Of a stretch of 64,000 nucleotides of DNA, positions 52,050 to 60,360 are shown piece after piece (position 1 is the first letter of the stretch; every line of letters starts with the position of its first letter). The notes under the pieces are model-generated. The model was not told where the DNA came from and ran no database searches. It saw nothing but the letters and a program-made list of their open reading frames with translations. The stretch lies in assembly GCF_003688405.1 (NCBI RefSeq), contig NZ_REFC01000011.1, positions 744,001 through 808,000 on the forward strand, given 5' to 3'. The position numbers and the translations under genes were made by a program. The DNA comes from Ulvibacter antarcticus. GTDB taxonomy: Bacteria; Bacteroidota; Bacteroidia; Flavobacteriales; Flavobacteriaceae.

Positions 52050-52083
52050 CAAAAAAGGCTTCTCCGAGTAGAAGAAGCCTTTT
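52050..52083 (-). terminator. Intrinsic terminator after glutaryl-CoA dehydrogenase
   Basis: The perfect 11-bp stem AAAAGGCTTCT / AGAAGCCTTTT (52053-52063 and 52073-52083) has a 9-base loop and continues into T residues on the minus strand. It follows the gcdH stop at 52102. Confidence 0.9.
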
Positions 52084-52101
52084 AATACTAGTAGATTCTT
52101 T

Positions 52102-53280
52102 TTATTTAAAAGCGTTCAATCCGGTAATATCCATACCCGTAATTAAAAGATGAATATCGTGGGTTCCTTCATAAGTAATAACACTTTCTAGATTCATCAT
52201 ATGACGCATAATACTATATTCTCCTGTAATTCCCATAGCTCCCAGTATCTGTCTTGCTTCTCTGGCAATTTTCAAAGCCATATCAACATTGTTTCTTTTA
52301 GCCATTGAAATTTGTGCAGTTGTAGCCTTACCTTCATTTTTCAATTGTCCCAGTCTCAAGACCAACAATTGCGCTTTTGTAATCTCAGTGATCATTTCGG
52401 CCAGTTTCTTTTGTTGTAATTGAAATGCTCCAATTGGTTTTCCAAACTGAATTCTTTCTTTGGCATAACGTAAAGCAGTATCGTAACAGTCCATTGCAGC
52501 TCCAATAGCTCCCCAAGCAATTCCGTAGCGGGCAGAATCCAAACATCCTAATGGTGCTCCTAATCCTGATTTATTCGGCAATAAGTTTTCCTTCGGAATT
52601 TTTACATCCTGAAAAATAAGTTCTCCTGTCGCACTAGCACGTAACGACCATTTATTATGTGTTTCTGGCGTGCTGAATCCTTCCATTCCGCGTTCTACAA
52701 CCAAGCCATGAATTCGGCCTTCTTCGTTTTTAGCCCAAACAACGGCTACATCACAAAAAGGAGAATTAGAAATCCATAATTTAGCTCCATTCAATAAATA
52801 ATGGTCTCCCATATCTTTAAAGTTGGTTACCATGCCTCCCGGGTTAGACCCATGATCCGGCTCTGTTAATCCAAAAGATCCCATCCATTCTCCAGAAGCT
52901 AACTTAGGCAAGTATTTATTGCGTTGTGCTTCGTTACCGTATTTCCAAATAGGGTACATTACCAAAGATGACTGTACAGAAGCCGTAGATCGAACCCCAC
53001 TATCTCCTCTTTCGATTTCCTGCATGATCAATCCGTAAGAGATCTGATCTAAGCCAGCACCGCCATATTCTTCAGGAATATATGGTCCGAAAGCTCCTAT
53101 TTCTGCCAAGCCGGGAATAATGGATTTTGGAAACTCTGCATTTTGAGCTGCTTCTTCTATAATAGGAGAAACATCGCGTTTTACCCATGCACGAGCTGCA
53201 TCTCTAATAAGTTTATGTTCTTCGGAAAGTAAATCGTCTATATTGTAATAATCGGGAGCTTCGAATAAATCTGGTTTCAT
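52102..53280 (-). CDS. gcdH: Glutaryl-CoA dehydrogenase-like acyl-CoA dehydrogenase
   Basis: This 392-residue FAD enzyme has RSTASVQSSLVMYPIWKYGN near residue 95, GSFGLTEPDHGSNPGGMVT near 130, and the catalytic Glu in ITYEGTHDIHLLITG near 370. The RS-x-x-SVQSSLV and YEGTHDIH wording is specific to glutaryl-CoA dehydrogenases, which oxidise and decarboxylate glutaryl-CoA to crotonyl-CoA in lysine and tryptophan breakdown. It follows the Rieske gene by 88 bases on the same strand but has its own -7 box, and it ends in a terminator. Confidence 0.93.
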   Translation of the reverse strand: MKPDLFEAPDYYNIDDLLSEEHKLIRDAARAWVKRDVSPIIEEAAQNAEFPKSIIPGLAEIGAFGPYIPEEYGGAGLDQISYGLIMQEIERGDSGVRSTASVQSSLVMYPIWKYGNEAQRNKYLPKLASGEWMGSFGLTEPDHGSNPGGMVTNFKDMGDHYLLNGAKLWISNSPFCDVAVVWAKNEEGRIHGLVVERGMEGFSTPETHNKWSLRASATGELIFQDVKIPKENLLPNKSGLGAPLGCLDSARYGIAWGAIGAAMDCYDTALRYAKERIQFGKPIGAFQLQQKKLAEMITEITKAQLLVLRLGQLKNEGKATTAQISMAKRNNVDMALKIAREARQILGAMGITGEYSIMRHMMNLESVITYEGTHDIHLLITGMDITGLNAFK

Positions 53281-53302
53281 CTTATTGGGTTTTTAATCGG
53301 CC

Positions 53303-53310
53303 CAAATTTA
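53303..53310 (-). promoter_or_regulatory. -7 box TAAATTTG for gcdH
   Basis: This TAnnTTTG match on the minus strand lies 22 bases upstream of the gcdH start. It suggests independent transcription from the Rieske gene. Confidence 0.5.
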
Positions 53311-53368
53311 GGTATTGCCAACGAATAACCCATTTATTTCATTGAAAATCTTTTCCTTTTTTCGGAAA

Positions 53369-54451
53369 CTATTTGTTTAAAAAGTCTGCCAACAAACGAT
53401 GAAAATGATGTACTCCTTTTTCTCTGGTAGGTGAGAAACGTCCCGCTTTGTAAAATGCCGAATTTACCCCTCGTTGAACGTTCTCCACCACAAATTCGTC
53501 TTCACGTTCCACCTTTTCTAAAAGACTACCAGCACCTTTATCCATTTTTGAAGCATCATAAACATAGGTAATAAACGATACTTTTGTTCTTTGAAGTGAC
53601 AAAGGTTTGACAATATTTACTGATAAACCCCAAGGATAAAAATTAAACATCATATTTGGGAAAACCCAATAGTAATAGGCAGCCACATTTTTTCCATGAT
53701 CCGGATGCCCTTCCGGTAGATCGAATGTTTCGGTAGCATCGTCGGCATAACCAATCTGTAAATTACAATACTCGTATATTTCTGTGGTATAACTTCCGTA
53801 ATCTAGCACATTGTTCAAGTCTTCGTGTACAAAGGGAACATGAAATCCTTCTAAATAATTATCACAATACAAGGCCCAATGCGCATGTACCAAATAATCC
53901 TTAGATAACGATTTGTTTTCTGTAAACTCTTCCAAGGGTAAAAAGCCAACTCTTTCGTTCATTTTTTTAATTACCTGCTCAAAATCGAAATGCGGATTCA
54001 ATCCAGCAAATAAAAACGAACCCCATTTTTTCAAAGGAAATTTGTGGAGGTTATCACATGGTCTAGGAAAATCTTCTGCAGCTTCGAATTCGGGCATGCT
54101 TACAAAATTCCCGTTTAGATCAAATCGCCGACCGTGATACATACATACAAGTTTCTTAACTTTCCCTCCATTAAGTGCGACCAAATTACCTCTATGGGTA
54201 CACACATTAGTTAGACAATTGATTTCATCTTCTTCATTCCGGGTTAGGAGCAAGGGTTCAGTAAGGTAGCCATCCAATAGTATAAAGGGATATACTGACT
54301 GTGCAAGAGGTACCAAATCTTCATTTCCAAGCCATTGCCAGGTTTTTAAGAAAACAGCGTCTTTCAAGGCGTCAAAAACTGTTTGATCTCTATAAAAAGA
54401 AGCTGGTAGCGTCTCTGCTTTTGTAATATCCGGGTCGATTGAAAACTTCAT
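53369..54451 (-). CDS. Rieske non-heme iron oxygenase, alpha subunit type
   Basis: This 360-residue protein has an N-terminal Rieske centre, NVCTHRGNLVALNGGKVKK near residue 83 (CxH) and LVCMYHGRRFDLNGNF near 100 (CxxH). The catalytic domain carries mononuclear iron ligands in DNYLEGFHVPFVHEDL near residue 198. The sequence looks closer to choline monooxygenase and betaine or carnitine demethylase types than to aromatic dioxygenases, because no beta subunit is adjacent. It is divergent from an APC permease and an amidinohydrolase across a 68-bp spacer, so a common amino-acid-like or quaternary-amine substrate is possible. Confidence 0.9.
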   Translation of the reverse strand: MKFSIDPDITKAETLPASFYRDQTVFDALKDAVFLKTWQWLGNEDLVPLAQSVYPFILLDGYLTEPLLLTRNEEDEINCLTNVCTHRGNLVALNGGKVKKLVCMYHGRRFDLNGNFVSMPEFEAAEDFPRPCDNLHKFPLKKWGSFLFAGLNPHFDFEQVIKKMNERVGFLPLEEFTENKSLSKDYLVHAHWALYCDNYLEGFHVPFVHEDLNNVLDYGSYTTEIYEYCNLQIGYADDATETFDLPEGHPDHGKNVAAYYYWVFPNMMFNFYPWGLSVNIVKPLSLQRTKVSFITYVYDASKMDKGAGSLLEKVEREDEFVVENVQRGVNSAFYKAGRFSPTREKGVHHFHRLLADFLNK

Positions 54452-54519
54452 TAACTTTTAATTGTACATTTAGGTCTCAATAAATTTAAGTAATATAAAG
54501 TTAATCAGATGGATAATTC

Positions 54520-55836
54520 ATGACTGAAGGCTCGAAACCTAAAAAAATTGGTCTCATTACAGCGACCTCCTTAGTCGTTGGTAATATGATTGGCTCTGGT
54601 ATATTTGTGCTACCTGCTGCGCTCGCATCCTATGGAAGCATTAGTTTGTTGGGTTGGTTCTTTACTGCTGCAGGCGCCCTCATTCTAGCGAAAATATTTA
54701 GCAATTTCAGTAAAATTCTTAGAAGTAAAAGCGGCGGTCCTTATGTTTATTCCAGAGCGGGATTTGGTGATTTTATTGGCTTTTTGGTTGCTTGGGGTTA
54801 TTGGATTTCTTGCTGGGTTGTTAATGCTGCAATTGCAGTTGCAATTGTTAGCGCATTGACAATTTTCTTTCCAATTCTGGAGACAAATTCAATATTGGCG
54901 GTCGTAATAGGATTGGCATTTATTTGGTTTTTTACCTGGATTAACTCAGAAGGAGTAAAAACTTCTGGGAAATTTCAAGTAGTAACGACTATATTAAAAG
55001 TAGTGCCGTTACTATTTGTTATTTTGTTCGGTGGATTCTTTTTTAGTCTTGATAATTTTCCTGAATTCAATACATCCAATCTAGGAGATTTTGATGCTTT
55101 TTCAACAGTTGGTGCTTTAACTTTATTCGCTTTTTTAGGATTAGAATGTGCGACAGTACCTGCGGCCAATGTAAAGGATCCAGAAAAAACAATCCCGAAA
55201 GCTACAATGCTGGGAACAACTATTTCGACCTTGATTTATATTTTGGGAACGGTGGTTTTATTTGGCATGTTACCAATAGAAAAACTGAGTACATCTCCTG
55301 CACCTTTCGCAGAAGCAGCGAAAATAATAGGAGGTGAATATGCAGGGTATTTTGTTGCAGGAGGTGCGGCAATCGCGGCAATTGGAGCTTTAAATGGATG
55401 GATTTTAATGATGGGGCAAATTCCAATGGCATCGGCGACGGACAAATTATTTCCTAGAATTTTTAAGAAAGAAAATAAAAATGGGGTTCCGATTGCCGGA
55501 TTGGTTATCGGTAGCTTTTTGTCGTCCGTACTAATGTTAATGAATTATACAGAAGGTTTAGTAGAACAATTTGAGTTTATAGTATTGCTCACAACCCTCA
55601 CTTGTCTTGTGCCATATTTGTTTACTGCCGCTTCATATGCGATGGTTGTCATTAACAAAAAGCTCTATGTTGGCTCGCCTGTATCAGTATTTGTGCTTTC
55701 AGGTCTTGGATTTGTATATTCCATGTGGGCCATTTATGGGTCTGGTAATGAGGCAGTGTTTTACGGCTTCTTATTATTGCTTTTGGGCATCCCGTTTTAC
55801 GTATTAATGAAATGGAACAATAGAAAAGACTTATGA
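54520..55836 (+). CDS. APC superfamily amino acid permease
   Basis: This 438-residue protein has about 12 hydrophobic helices and the APC N-terminal pattern ITATSLVVGNMIGSGIFVLP, followed by GGPYVYSRAGFGDFIGFLVA near residue 75. GALTLFAFLGLECATVPAAN lies near 195. Such carriers exchange or import amino acids and amines. The stop overlaps the next start by 4 bases (ATGA), so it is co-translated with the amidinohydrolase. It is divergent from the Rieske oxygenase gene. Confidence 0.92.
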   Translation: MTEGSKPKKIGLITATSLVVGNMIGSGIFVLPAALASYGSISLLGWFFTAAGALILAKIFSNFSKILRSKSGGPYVYSRAGFGDFIGFLVAWGYWISCWVVNAAIAVAIVSALTIFFPILETNSILAVVIGLAFIWFFTWINSEGVKTSGKFQVVTTILKVVPLLFVILFGGFFFSLDNFPEFNTSNLGDFDAFSTVGALTLFAFLGLECATVPAANVKDPEKTIPKATMLGTTISTLIYILGTVVLFGMLPIEKLSTSPAPFAEAAKIIGGEYAGYFVAGGAAIAAIGALNGWILMMGQIPMASATDKLFPRIFKKENKNGVPIAGLVIGSFLSSVLMLMNYTEGLVEQFEFIVLLTTLTCLVPYLFTAASYAMVVINKKLYVGSPVSVFVLSGLGFVYSMWAIYGSGNEAVFYGFLLLLLGIPFYVLMKWNNRKDL

Positions 55837-56711
55837 AAACAACGCATCATTCCGAATATTTAAAACTTCATTCACTTTTTATTAAACCTGCTAAGAATGC
55901 GTTTTTTTCGGAAGCCACCCTCCATGCTCAATGGGAGGAATTGAATTATTTAGAACAGCCCAAATTCAATTCAGCAATAGATGAATACAACATCTTTGAA
56001 GCGAAATTTTTAAAAGAGGATATTCAGATACATCATTTCCCAGCTGATGCAATGCTAACTATCGATTCAATCTATTGTCGGGATGCGTCAATCGCCACAG
56101 ACTTCGGAATGATACTTTGCAATATGGGAAAGGCAGGGAGAAAAGGTGAGCCCGAAGTTCAAAAAGCAATTTATAAAAGTAAAAACATTCCTATTTTAGG
56201 TGAAATCAGATCGCCAGGTACTCTAGAAGGTGGTGATGTAGCCTGGTTGGATCAGAATACTCTTGCAGTAGGGCATACCTATAGAACGAATGAAGAAGGT
56301 ATTTCCCAATTAAAAAATATGCTGGAACCAAAAGGCATAGAGGTCATCGTTGCAGAATTGCCTCATTTTAGGGGTGAGTCGGACGTATTTCATTTAATGT
56401 CTATTTTGAGTCCGGTAGATAAAGATTTGGCAGTTGTATATTCTCCATTAATGCCCATAAAATTTAGAAATGAACTTTTAAAACGAGGGTTTAAACTAGT
56501 TGAAGTCCCTGAAGACGAATTCGATTCTATGGGATGTAATGTATTGGCAATTTCTCCTCGAAAATGTATGATGGTTGCTGGAAATCCTAAAACGCAACAA
56601 AGACTTTTGGATGCTGGATGTTCGGTATTTGCCTATAAAGGCGAAGAAATTAGTGTAAAAGGGGGTGGTGGCCCAACTTGTTTAACCCGACCAATGCTTC
56701 GAAGTTTATGA
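55833..56711 (+). CDS. Amidinohydrolase of the dimethylargininase/arginine deiminase superfamily
   Basis: This 292-residue protein has the guanidine-modifying motifs: CRDASIATDFGMILCNMG near residue 84, GTLEGGDVAWL near 130, FHLMSILSPVDKDLAV near 188, and the active-site Cys in GGGGPTCLTRPML near 282. The length and motif spacing fit dimethylarginine dimethylaminohydrolases better than full arginine deiminases. It would release citrulline, or hydrolyse a related guanidino compound. Its start overlaps the permease stop, so the permease probably supplies the substrate. The stop is immediately next to the convergent trmN6 stop. Confidence 0.88.
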   Translation: MKTTHHSEYLKLHSLFIKPAKNAFFSEATLHAQWEELNYLEQPKFNSAIDEYNIFEAKFLKEDIQIHHFPADAMLTIDSIYCRDASIATDFGMILCNMGKAGRKGEPEVQKAIYKSKNIPILGEIRSPGTLEGGDVAWLDQNTLAVGHTYRTNEEGISQLKNMLEPKGIEVIVAELPHFRGESDVFHLMSILSPVDKDLAVVYSPLMPIKFRNELLKRGFKLVEVPEDEFDSMGCNVLAISPRKCMMVAGNPKTQQRLLDAGCSVFAYKGEEISVKGGGGPTCLTRPMLRSL

Positions 56712-57425
56712 TCACATTTTCAGATAAAAATCTTTCACAAAATTTTTGTAGTCTTCAGTATACTTATGCCGCTCGATTTCGATAGTTAGGGATGAGATTT
56801 CTGTTGTTGTACTTCGGAAGGAAAAGCATATAAGACTTCTTTTTTCTTCGGAAGTAGCAGTGCCACGAACACGACAGATTCGGTTTGGGTATAATCCCGC
56901 TTCCGAAGCTAACGAAATAAAGTGTTCTTCTTCTTTCCTAGGAAGTATCAAAGCGAATTCTCCTTCTTTAGAAAGCAATGCGTGTACACAACCAATTAGG
57001 TGTTCAAAAGGCAGCGAATCTGTAAATCTTGCCATATCTCGAGCCTCACTTTCAGTTTTAAAATCTTCCGAATAGAAAGGAGGGTTCGAAATAATCAAAT
57101 CATAGGTTTCGTCTATATCTGTAGCAAATTCCTGAGCGGAGGCATGATAACAATACAAACGATCTCCCCAGGGTGAGTTTTCAAAATTTTCGGTGCATTG
57201 TTCGAAAGCATCATTATCTATTTCGACGGCATCTATGGTTTCTGCAAAGCTGCGTTGTGCCATTTGTAAAGCTAATATACCTGTCCCGGCGCCTATATCT
57301 AGTATTTTTGAAGGATTGTTTTCCAAAGAAATCCAGGCACCAAGTAAAACGCTGTCGGTACCAATTTTCATGGCACAGCGGTCTTGTTCTATTGTGAATT
57401 CTTTAAATTGAAAAGGAAGAGACAT
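56712..57425 (-). CDS. trmN6: tRNA1(Val) (adenine(37)-N6)-methyltransferase
   Basis: This 237-residue protein has the SAM motif ILDIGAGTGILALQMAQR near residue 42 and the adenine-specific motif DLIISNPPFYSEDF near residue 110. The N-terminal FKEFTIEQDRCAMKIGTDSV matches the YfiC/TrmN6 group, which methylates A37 of tRNA1-Val. It follows rimM on the same strand with a gap of 1 base, so it is likely in one operon with rpsP-rimM. Confidence 0.9.
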   Translation of the reverse strand: MSLPFQFKEFTIEQDRCAMKIGTDSVLLGAWISLENNPSKILDIGAGTGILALQMAQRSFAETIDAVEIDNDAFEQCTENFENSPWGDRLYCYHASAQEFATDIDETYDLIISNPPFYSEDFKTESEARDMARFTDSLPFEHLIGCVHALLSKEGEFALILPRKEEEHFISLASEAGLYPNRICRVRGTATSEEKRSLICFSFRSTTTEISSLTIEIERHKYTEDYKNFVKDFYLKM

Positions 57426-57426
57426 A

Positions 57427-57951
57427 TTAAAGGTACAGTTCGATCAAACCGTCGGGAACATCCAAAGAGATTTTTTTCACATCGCGATCAACATTTTTAA
57501 TAAAAGTATCGATAACGGGAATTAGGATTTGCTTACCAGCTCTGTCTATTTCGAATAGTGCTTGAGAGGTAGCGTCGTTTACACCAGTAATTATACCTAC
57601 CTCGCCAAAACTTTTATCTTCAACTGTAAATCCGATAATCTCATGATAGTAGAAACGATTTCCGGTAAGTTTAGGTAAAAAAGTAAGGGGCAAATAGAGG
57701 GCTGCACCCAAGAGTACATCTGCTTCTGCTTCGCTAGAAACATCTTCAAATTTGATACGTAATAGTAGCGATTTATGAAGTGAACTTTGTACAATAAAAA
57801 ATGGAACCAGAATGTTGTGTTGTTCCACAAAAACTGATTCCATTTTGGTAAATAGTTTGGGTTCGTCCGTATCTAATTTTACGAGCAACTCCCCCTTAAA
57901 GCTGTATTTTTTTACGATTTTGCCTAAGTAGAAGCAATTCTCCTTTTGCAT
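57427..57951 (-). CDS. rimM: Ribosome maturation factor RimM
   Basis: This 174-residue protein shows the RimM pattern. An N-terminal FYLGKIVKKYSFKGELLVKL segment is followed by a PRC-barrel C-terminal part (YYHEIIGFTVEDKSFGEVGI and QILIPVIDTFIKNVD). RimM binds S19 and helps mature the 30S head. It follows rpsP by 11 bases and is followed by trmN6. Confidence 0.95.
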   Translation of the reverse strand: MQKENCFYLGKIVKKYSFKGELLVKLDTDEPKLFTKMESVFVEQHNILVPFFIVQSSLHKSLLLRIKFEDVSSEAEADVLLGAALYLPLTFLPKLTGNRFYYHEIIGFTVEDKSFGEVGIITGVNDATSQALFEIDRAGKQILIPVIDTFIKNVDRDVKKISLDVPDGLIELYL

Positions 57952-57962
57952 CGCTTAAAAAA

Positions 57963-58556
57963 TTACTCTTTAGTTTCTTCTTTAGCTTCTTCAGCAGCTT
58001 GTTCAATTGGAGAACCTTCTGCAGCCGGAGCTTCTTCAGTTGTTGCTTCTGTTGCTTCAACAGCCTCACCTTCTTCGGCAGGAGTTTCTTCTACTTCAGG
58101 AGCAAGAGCAGCGGCAGCATCTGCAGCACGCTTTTCATTTACTGCTTTTTCAGCAGCCAATGCTTCAGCTTTCTCTTTTTCTTTAACATCAGAAAGTTTT
58201 GATTTCTTAGAATCAACAGTTTTTGCTTTTTCTTCTACCCAAGCATTGAATTTTTCTTCAGCTTGTTCTTCGGTTAATGCACCTTTACGAACACCACCAG
58301 CTAAATGATTTTTCATCATCGCTCCTTTATAAGAAAGGATTGCTCTTACAGTGTCTGTTGGTTGCGCTCCGTTTTGAAGCCATTTTACTGCTCCGTCCAC
58401 GTCAAGTTCGATCTGTGCAGGGTTTACAGTTGGATTGTAGATACCTAATTTGTCAAGGTATTTACCATCTCTTTTTGAACGGGCATCGGCCGCTACGATC
58501 CAGTAAAAAGGTTTTCCTTTTTTACCGTGTCTTTGTAATCTAATTTTTACAGGCAT
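57963..58556 (-). CDS. rpsP: 30S ribosomal protein S16 with long acidic tail
   Basis: This protein has 197 residues, of which roughly the first 80 are the S16 core (MPVKIRLQRHGKKGKPFYWI, VAADARSKRDGKYLDKLGIY). The remaining part is a low-complexity, Ala/Glu-rich extension (EETPAEEGEAVEATEATTEE). S16 is a primary 30S assembly protein, usually about 80-100 residues. Long C-terminal extensions are familiar in Bacteroidetes S16, but their role is unknown. It leads the rpsP-rimM-trmN6 run and has a clear promoter. Confidence 0.97.
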   Translation of the reverse strand: MPVKIRLQRHGKKGKPFYWIVAADARSKRDGKYLDKLGIYNPTVNPAQIELDVDGAVKWLQNGAQPTDTVRAILSYKGAMMKNHLAGGVRKGALTEEQAEEKFNAWVEEKAKTVDSKKSKLSDVKEKEKAEALAAEKAVNEKRAADAAAALAPEVEETPAEEGEAVEATEATTEEAPAAEGSPIEQAAEEAKEETKE

Positions 58557-58601
58557 ATAATTAATTTTTGAGGTGCTCGACCTCGATTATAATTTAGCGT
58601 G

Positions 58602-58633
58602 CAAAGATACTATATTTTTTATTTGAAGCTCAA
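58602..58633 (-). promoter_or_regulatory. Promoter of rpsP-rimM-trmN6: TTG at -33 and TATCTTTG at -7
   Basis: On the minus strand TTG (58633-58631) is separated by 21 bases from TATCTTTG (58609-58602), the typical sigma-ABfr layout. The -7 box ends 45 bases upstream of the rpsP start. Confidence 0.65.
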
Positions 58634-58687
58634 CAGATTAAACTTTTTCTTTTACATTTGCTAAAACTCCCTAAGAATAAATATATT

Positions 58688-59503
58688 ATGAAACGCCTGT
58701 TTTTTGTTTTTATAATTTCCATAGTAATTGTAGGTTGTGAAAATACTCAAGTTTACGACCCTGCTTTACAAGCGCAACTTGATAATGAATTATTTAGATC
58801 ATTAGATGCCCAGGCAAAGGAAAATGAGGATGGTACCTATGTTATACAAGGTATCACACAGCATGAAACCCTTACTTTAAAGATTGCTACACTTCAGGTT
58901 GGCGAATATCAACTTGGAGGAACTTCTCCTAATTTTGCATCGTTCGAAAATTTTAATGGCGATACCTATTATACAAATCCGAATGGTGAAGGAAAAGTAA
59001 CAATTTCAAGTTATGATCCGGCAGCTCGTATTGTAAGCGGGACGTTTAATTTTGTTGCTATAATTGAGGGAGTCGACACAATAGCTGTAAATAGTGGTGT
59101 CTTCTTTGAAGCTCCAATCCGTGTGCCTGAATTGGAAATTGATGATGATGATGAGCCAAATACAAATGCAGGAACTTTTGTTTCGTATATTAATGACAAT
59201 CCGTTCAACCCGTTTAGTGTCTCTGCTGAAAGAGTTAGTAATGCGATTGTGATTAAAGGAAGCACTACAAACAGGGAGATTGTAATTAGACTGCCCTTGG
59301 ATGTGGCTGCAGGAAATATAAGTTTACCTCACAATGGTTATTTTGCTTCATATGAAGACGGAGATGGAACAGAAACTGCAGTTTCCGGAAATATCATAGT
59401 ATTCGAACATCTTCCAGCTTCAAATAAAGTTAAAGGTACCTTTTCATTTCAAACTGCAACAAAATCTATTTCTCTGGGGCAGTTTAATGTTTTCTATGAG
59501 TAA
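58688..59503 (+). CDS. DUF6252-like lipoprotein with two repeated domains
   Basis: This 271-residue protein has a lipobox (VIVGC, Cys17 or so) after MKRLFFVFIISIVIVG. Two related beta-rich halves follow: residues 30-150 contain VSGTFNFVAIIEGVDTIAVN, and residues 165-271 contain VKGTFSFQTATKSISLGQF. An Asp-rich linker (ELEIDDDDEP) separates them. The pattern matches DUF6252-type lipoproteins. The function is unknown. The next gene is a single-domain paralogue, sharing GCENT and the GEFNFTAIRPGLDTVVVH wording. The ATG at 58688 is preferred over an in-frame TTG 30 bases earlier. Confidence 0.85.
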   Translation: MKRLFFVFIISIVIVGCENTQVYDPALQAQLDNELFRSLDAQAKENEDGTYVIQGITQHETLTLKIATLQVGEYQLGGTSPNFASFENFNGDTYYTNPNGEGKVTISSYDPAARIVSGTFNFVAIIEGVDTIAVNSGVFFEAPIRVPELEIDDDDEPNTNAGTFVSYINDNPFNPFSVSAERVSNAIVIKGSTTNREIVIRLPLDVAAGNISLPHNGYFASYEDGDGTETAVSGNIIVFEHLPASNKVKGTFSFQTATKSISLGQFNVFYE

Positions 59504-59552
59504 GTACTTGGTATAATTTCTATTAAAATTTAAAGCAAGTTCATTCGAATTG

Positions 59553-59586
59553 TTGCGTTTTGTCGAATTAATTTGCTTTTTGTCGA
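59553..59586 (+). promoter_or_regulatory. Two 14-bp direct repeats TTGC[G/T]TTTTGTCGA
   Basis: The copies at 59553-59566 and 59573-59586 match at 13 of 14 positions with a 20-bp period, two turns of DNA. They lie just upstream of a hairpin and the second DUF6252 lipoprotein gene. The spacing suits tandem binding of a response regulator or LytTR-type dimer. Confidence 0.6.
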
Positions 59587-59626
59587 TATATAGTGTAGGT
59601 TTGTTTCACCTACTTATACTATATAT
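59586..59626 (+). other. Hairpin immediately before the second DUF6252 gene
   Basis: ATATATAGT plus GTAGGT (59586-59600) can pair with ACCTAC plus ACTATATAT (59608-59626), with a 4-base bulge (TTAT) and a 7-base loop. It ends 3 bases before the ATG at 59630, so in RNA it would occlude ribosome access. In DNA it may be an operator. Confidence 0.5.
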
Positions 59627-59629
59627 ATT

Positions 59630-60094
59630 ATGAAAAAGTTACTAGTCCTATTCTGTGCCTCAATTTTATTGATGTCATGTGAAAACACCGAAACCAATTC
59701 CCCAGCCCTACAAGCTAATGTTAAATCAGATTTTTTCAAAGCATTTTCTGCATCTGCCACCATGGATTCTGATGATTTATCACTCACTATTTCAGGCTTA
59801 ACAGATAATCAAGGCATTGTATTATTTACGGAATGGCGTGGTCAGAAAACTTATAAACTAGGACCGGGTGCCAAAAGTTATGCAACTTTTACAGATACTG
59901 AGGGAACTTTTTACACAACAGATAGCGAAGGAAGTTCTGGTGAAATCACAATTACCGCGCGATCTGATCACCGTCAAGAAATTATTGGCGAATTTAATTT
60001 TACCGCAATTCGACCAGGTTTAGATACTGTTGTCGTGCATAACGGATTTTTCTATAAAGTTCCATTTAAATATGTGGATCCAATTAAGGATTAA
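59630..60094 (+). CDS. DUF6252 lipoprotein, single domain
   Basis: This 154-residue protein has a lipobox (LLMSC, Cys17) after MKKLLVLFCASILLMS. One DUF6252-type beta-rich domain follows (ATFTDTEGTFYTTDSEGSSG, GEFNFTAIRPGLDTVVVHNG). It is paralogous to each half of the preceding two-domain lipoprotein, so the pair arose by duplication. The upstream spacer contains direct repeats and a hairpin, suggesting its own regulation. A terminator follows. Confidence 0.83.
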   Translation: MKKLLVLFCASILLMSCENTETNSPALQANVKSDFFKAFSASATMDSDDLSLTISGLTDNQGIVLFTEWRGQKTYKLGPGAKSYATFTDTEGTFYTTDSEGSSGEITITARSDHRQEIIGEFNFTAIRPGLDTVVVHNGFFYKVPFKYVDPIKD

Positions 60095-60120
60095 AAATTT
60101 AAACACCAGTGTAAATCTTA

Positions 60121-60151
60121 AAAACTCCCAATCTTATATTGGGAGTTTTTT
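60121..60151 (+). terminator. Intrinsic terminator after the DUF6252 gene
   Basis: The perfect 12-bp stem AAAACTCCCAAT / ATTGGGAGTTTT (60121-60132 and 60138-60149) has a 5-base loop and further T residues. Confidence 0.92.
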
Positions 60152-60360
60152 ATTGGATATCGTTCAATTCACTTCATTATTCAGGTGATATTCAATCTAA
60201 AGCCGAATAAGGGTTAAACTTTGTTAAATAGTGCTAAGCTTCAGTTAAAAACTTTGTAAACACTAGTATTTACTGTAGTTTAAGATTGATCGAAAGAGGA
60301 AAGAGCAGAAGGTTCCAGTCGGTTTTTTAAAACTACATTCTGCATAATTAAATAGAAAAG

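Noticed and set aside
57946-58308. 120-residue Ser/Ala-rich open frame opposite rpsP
   Set aside because: It is the antisense shadow of the low-complexity Ala/Glu tail of S16.
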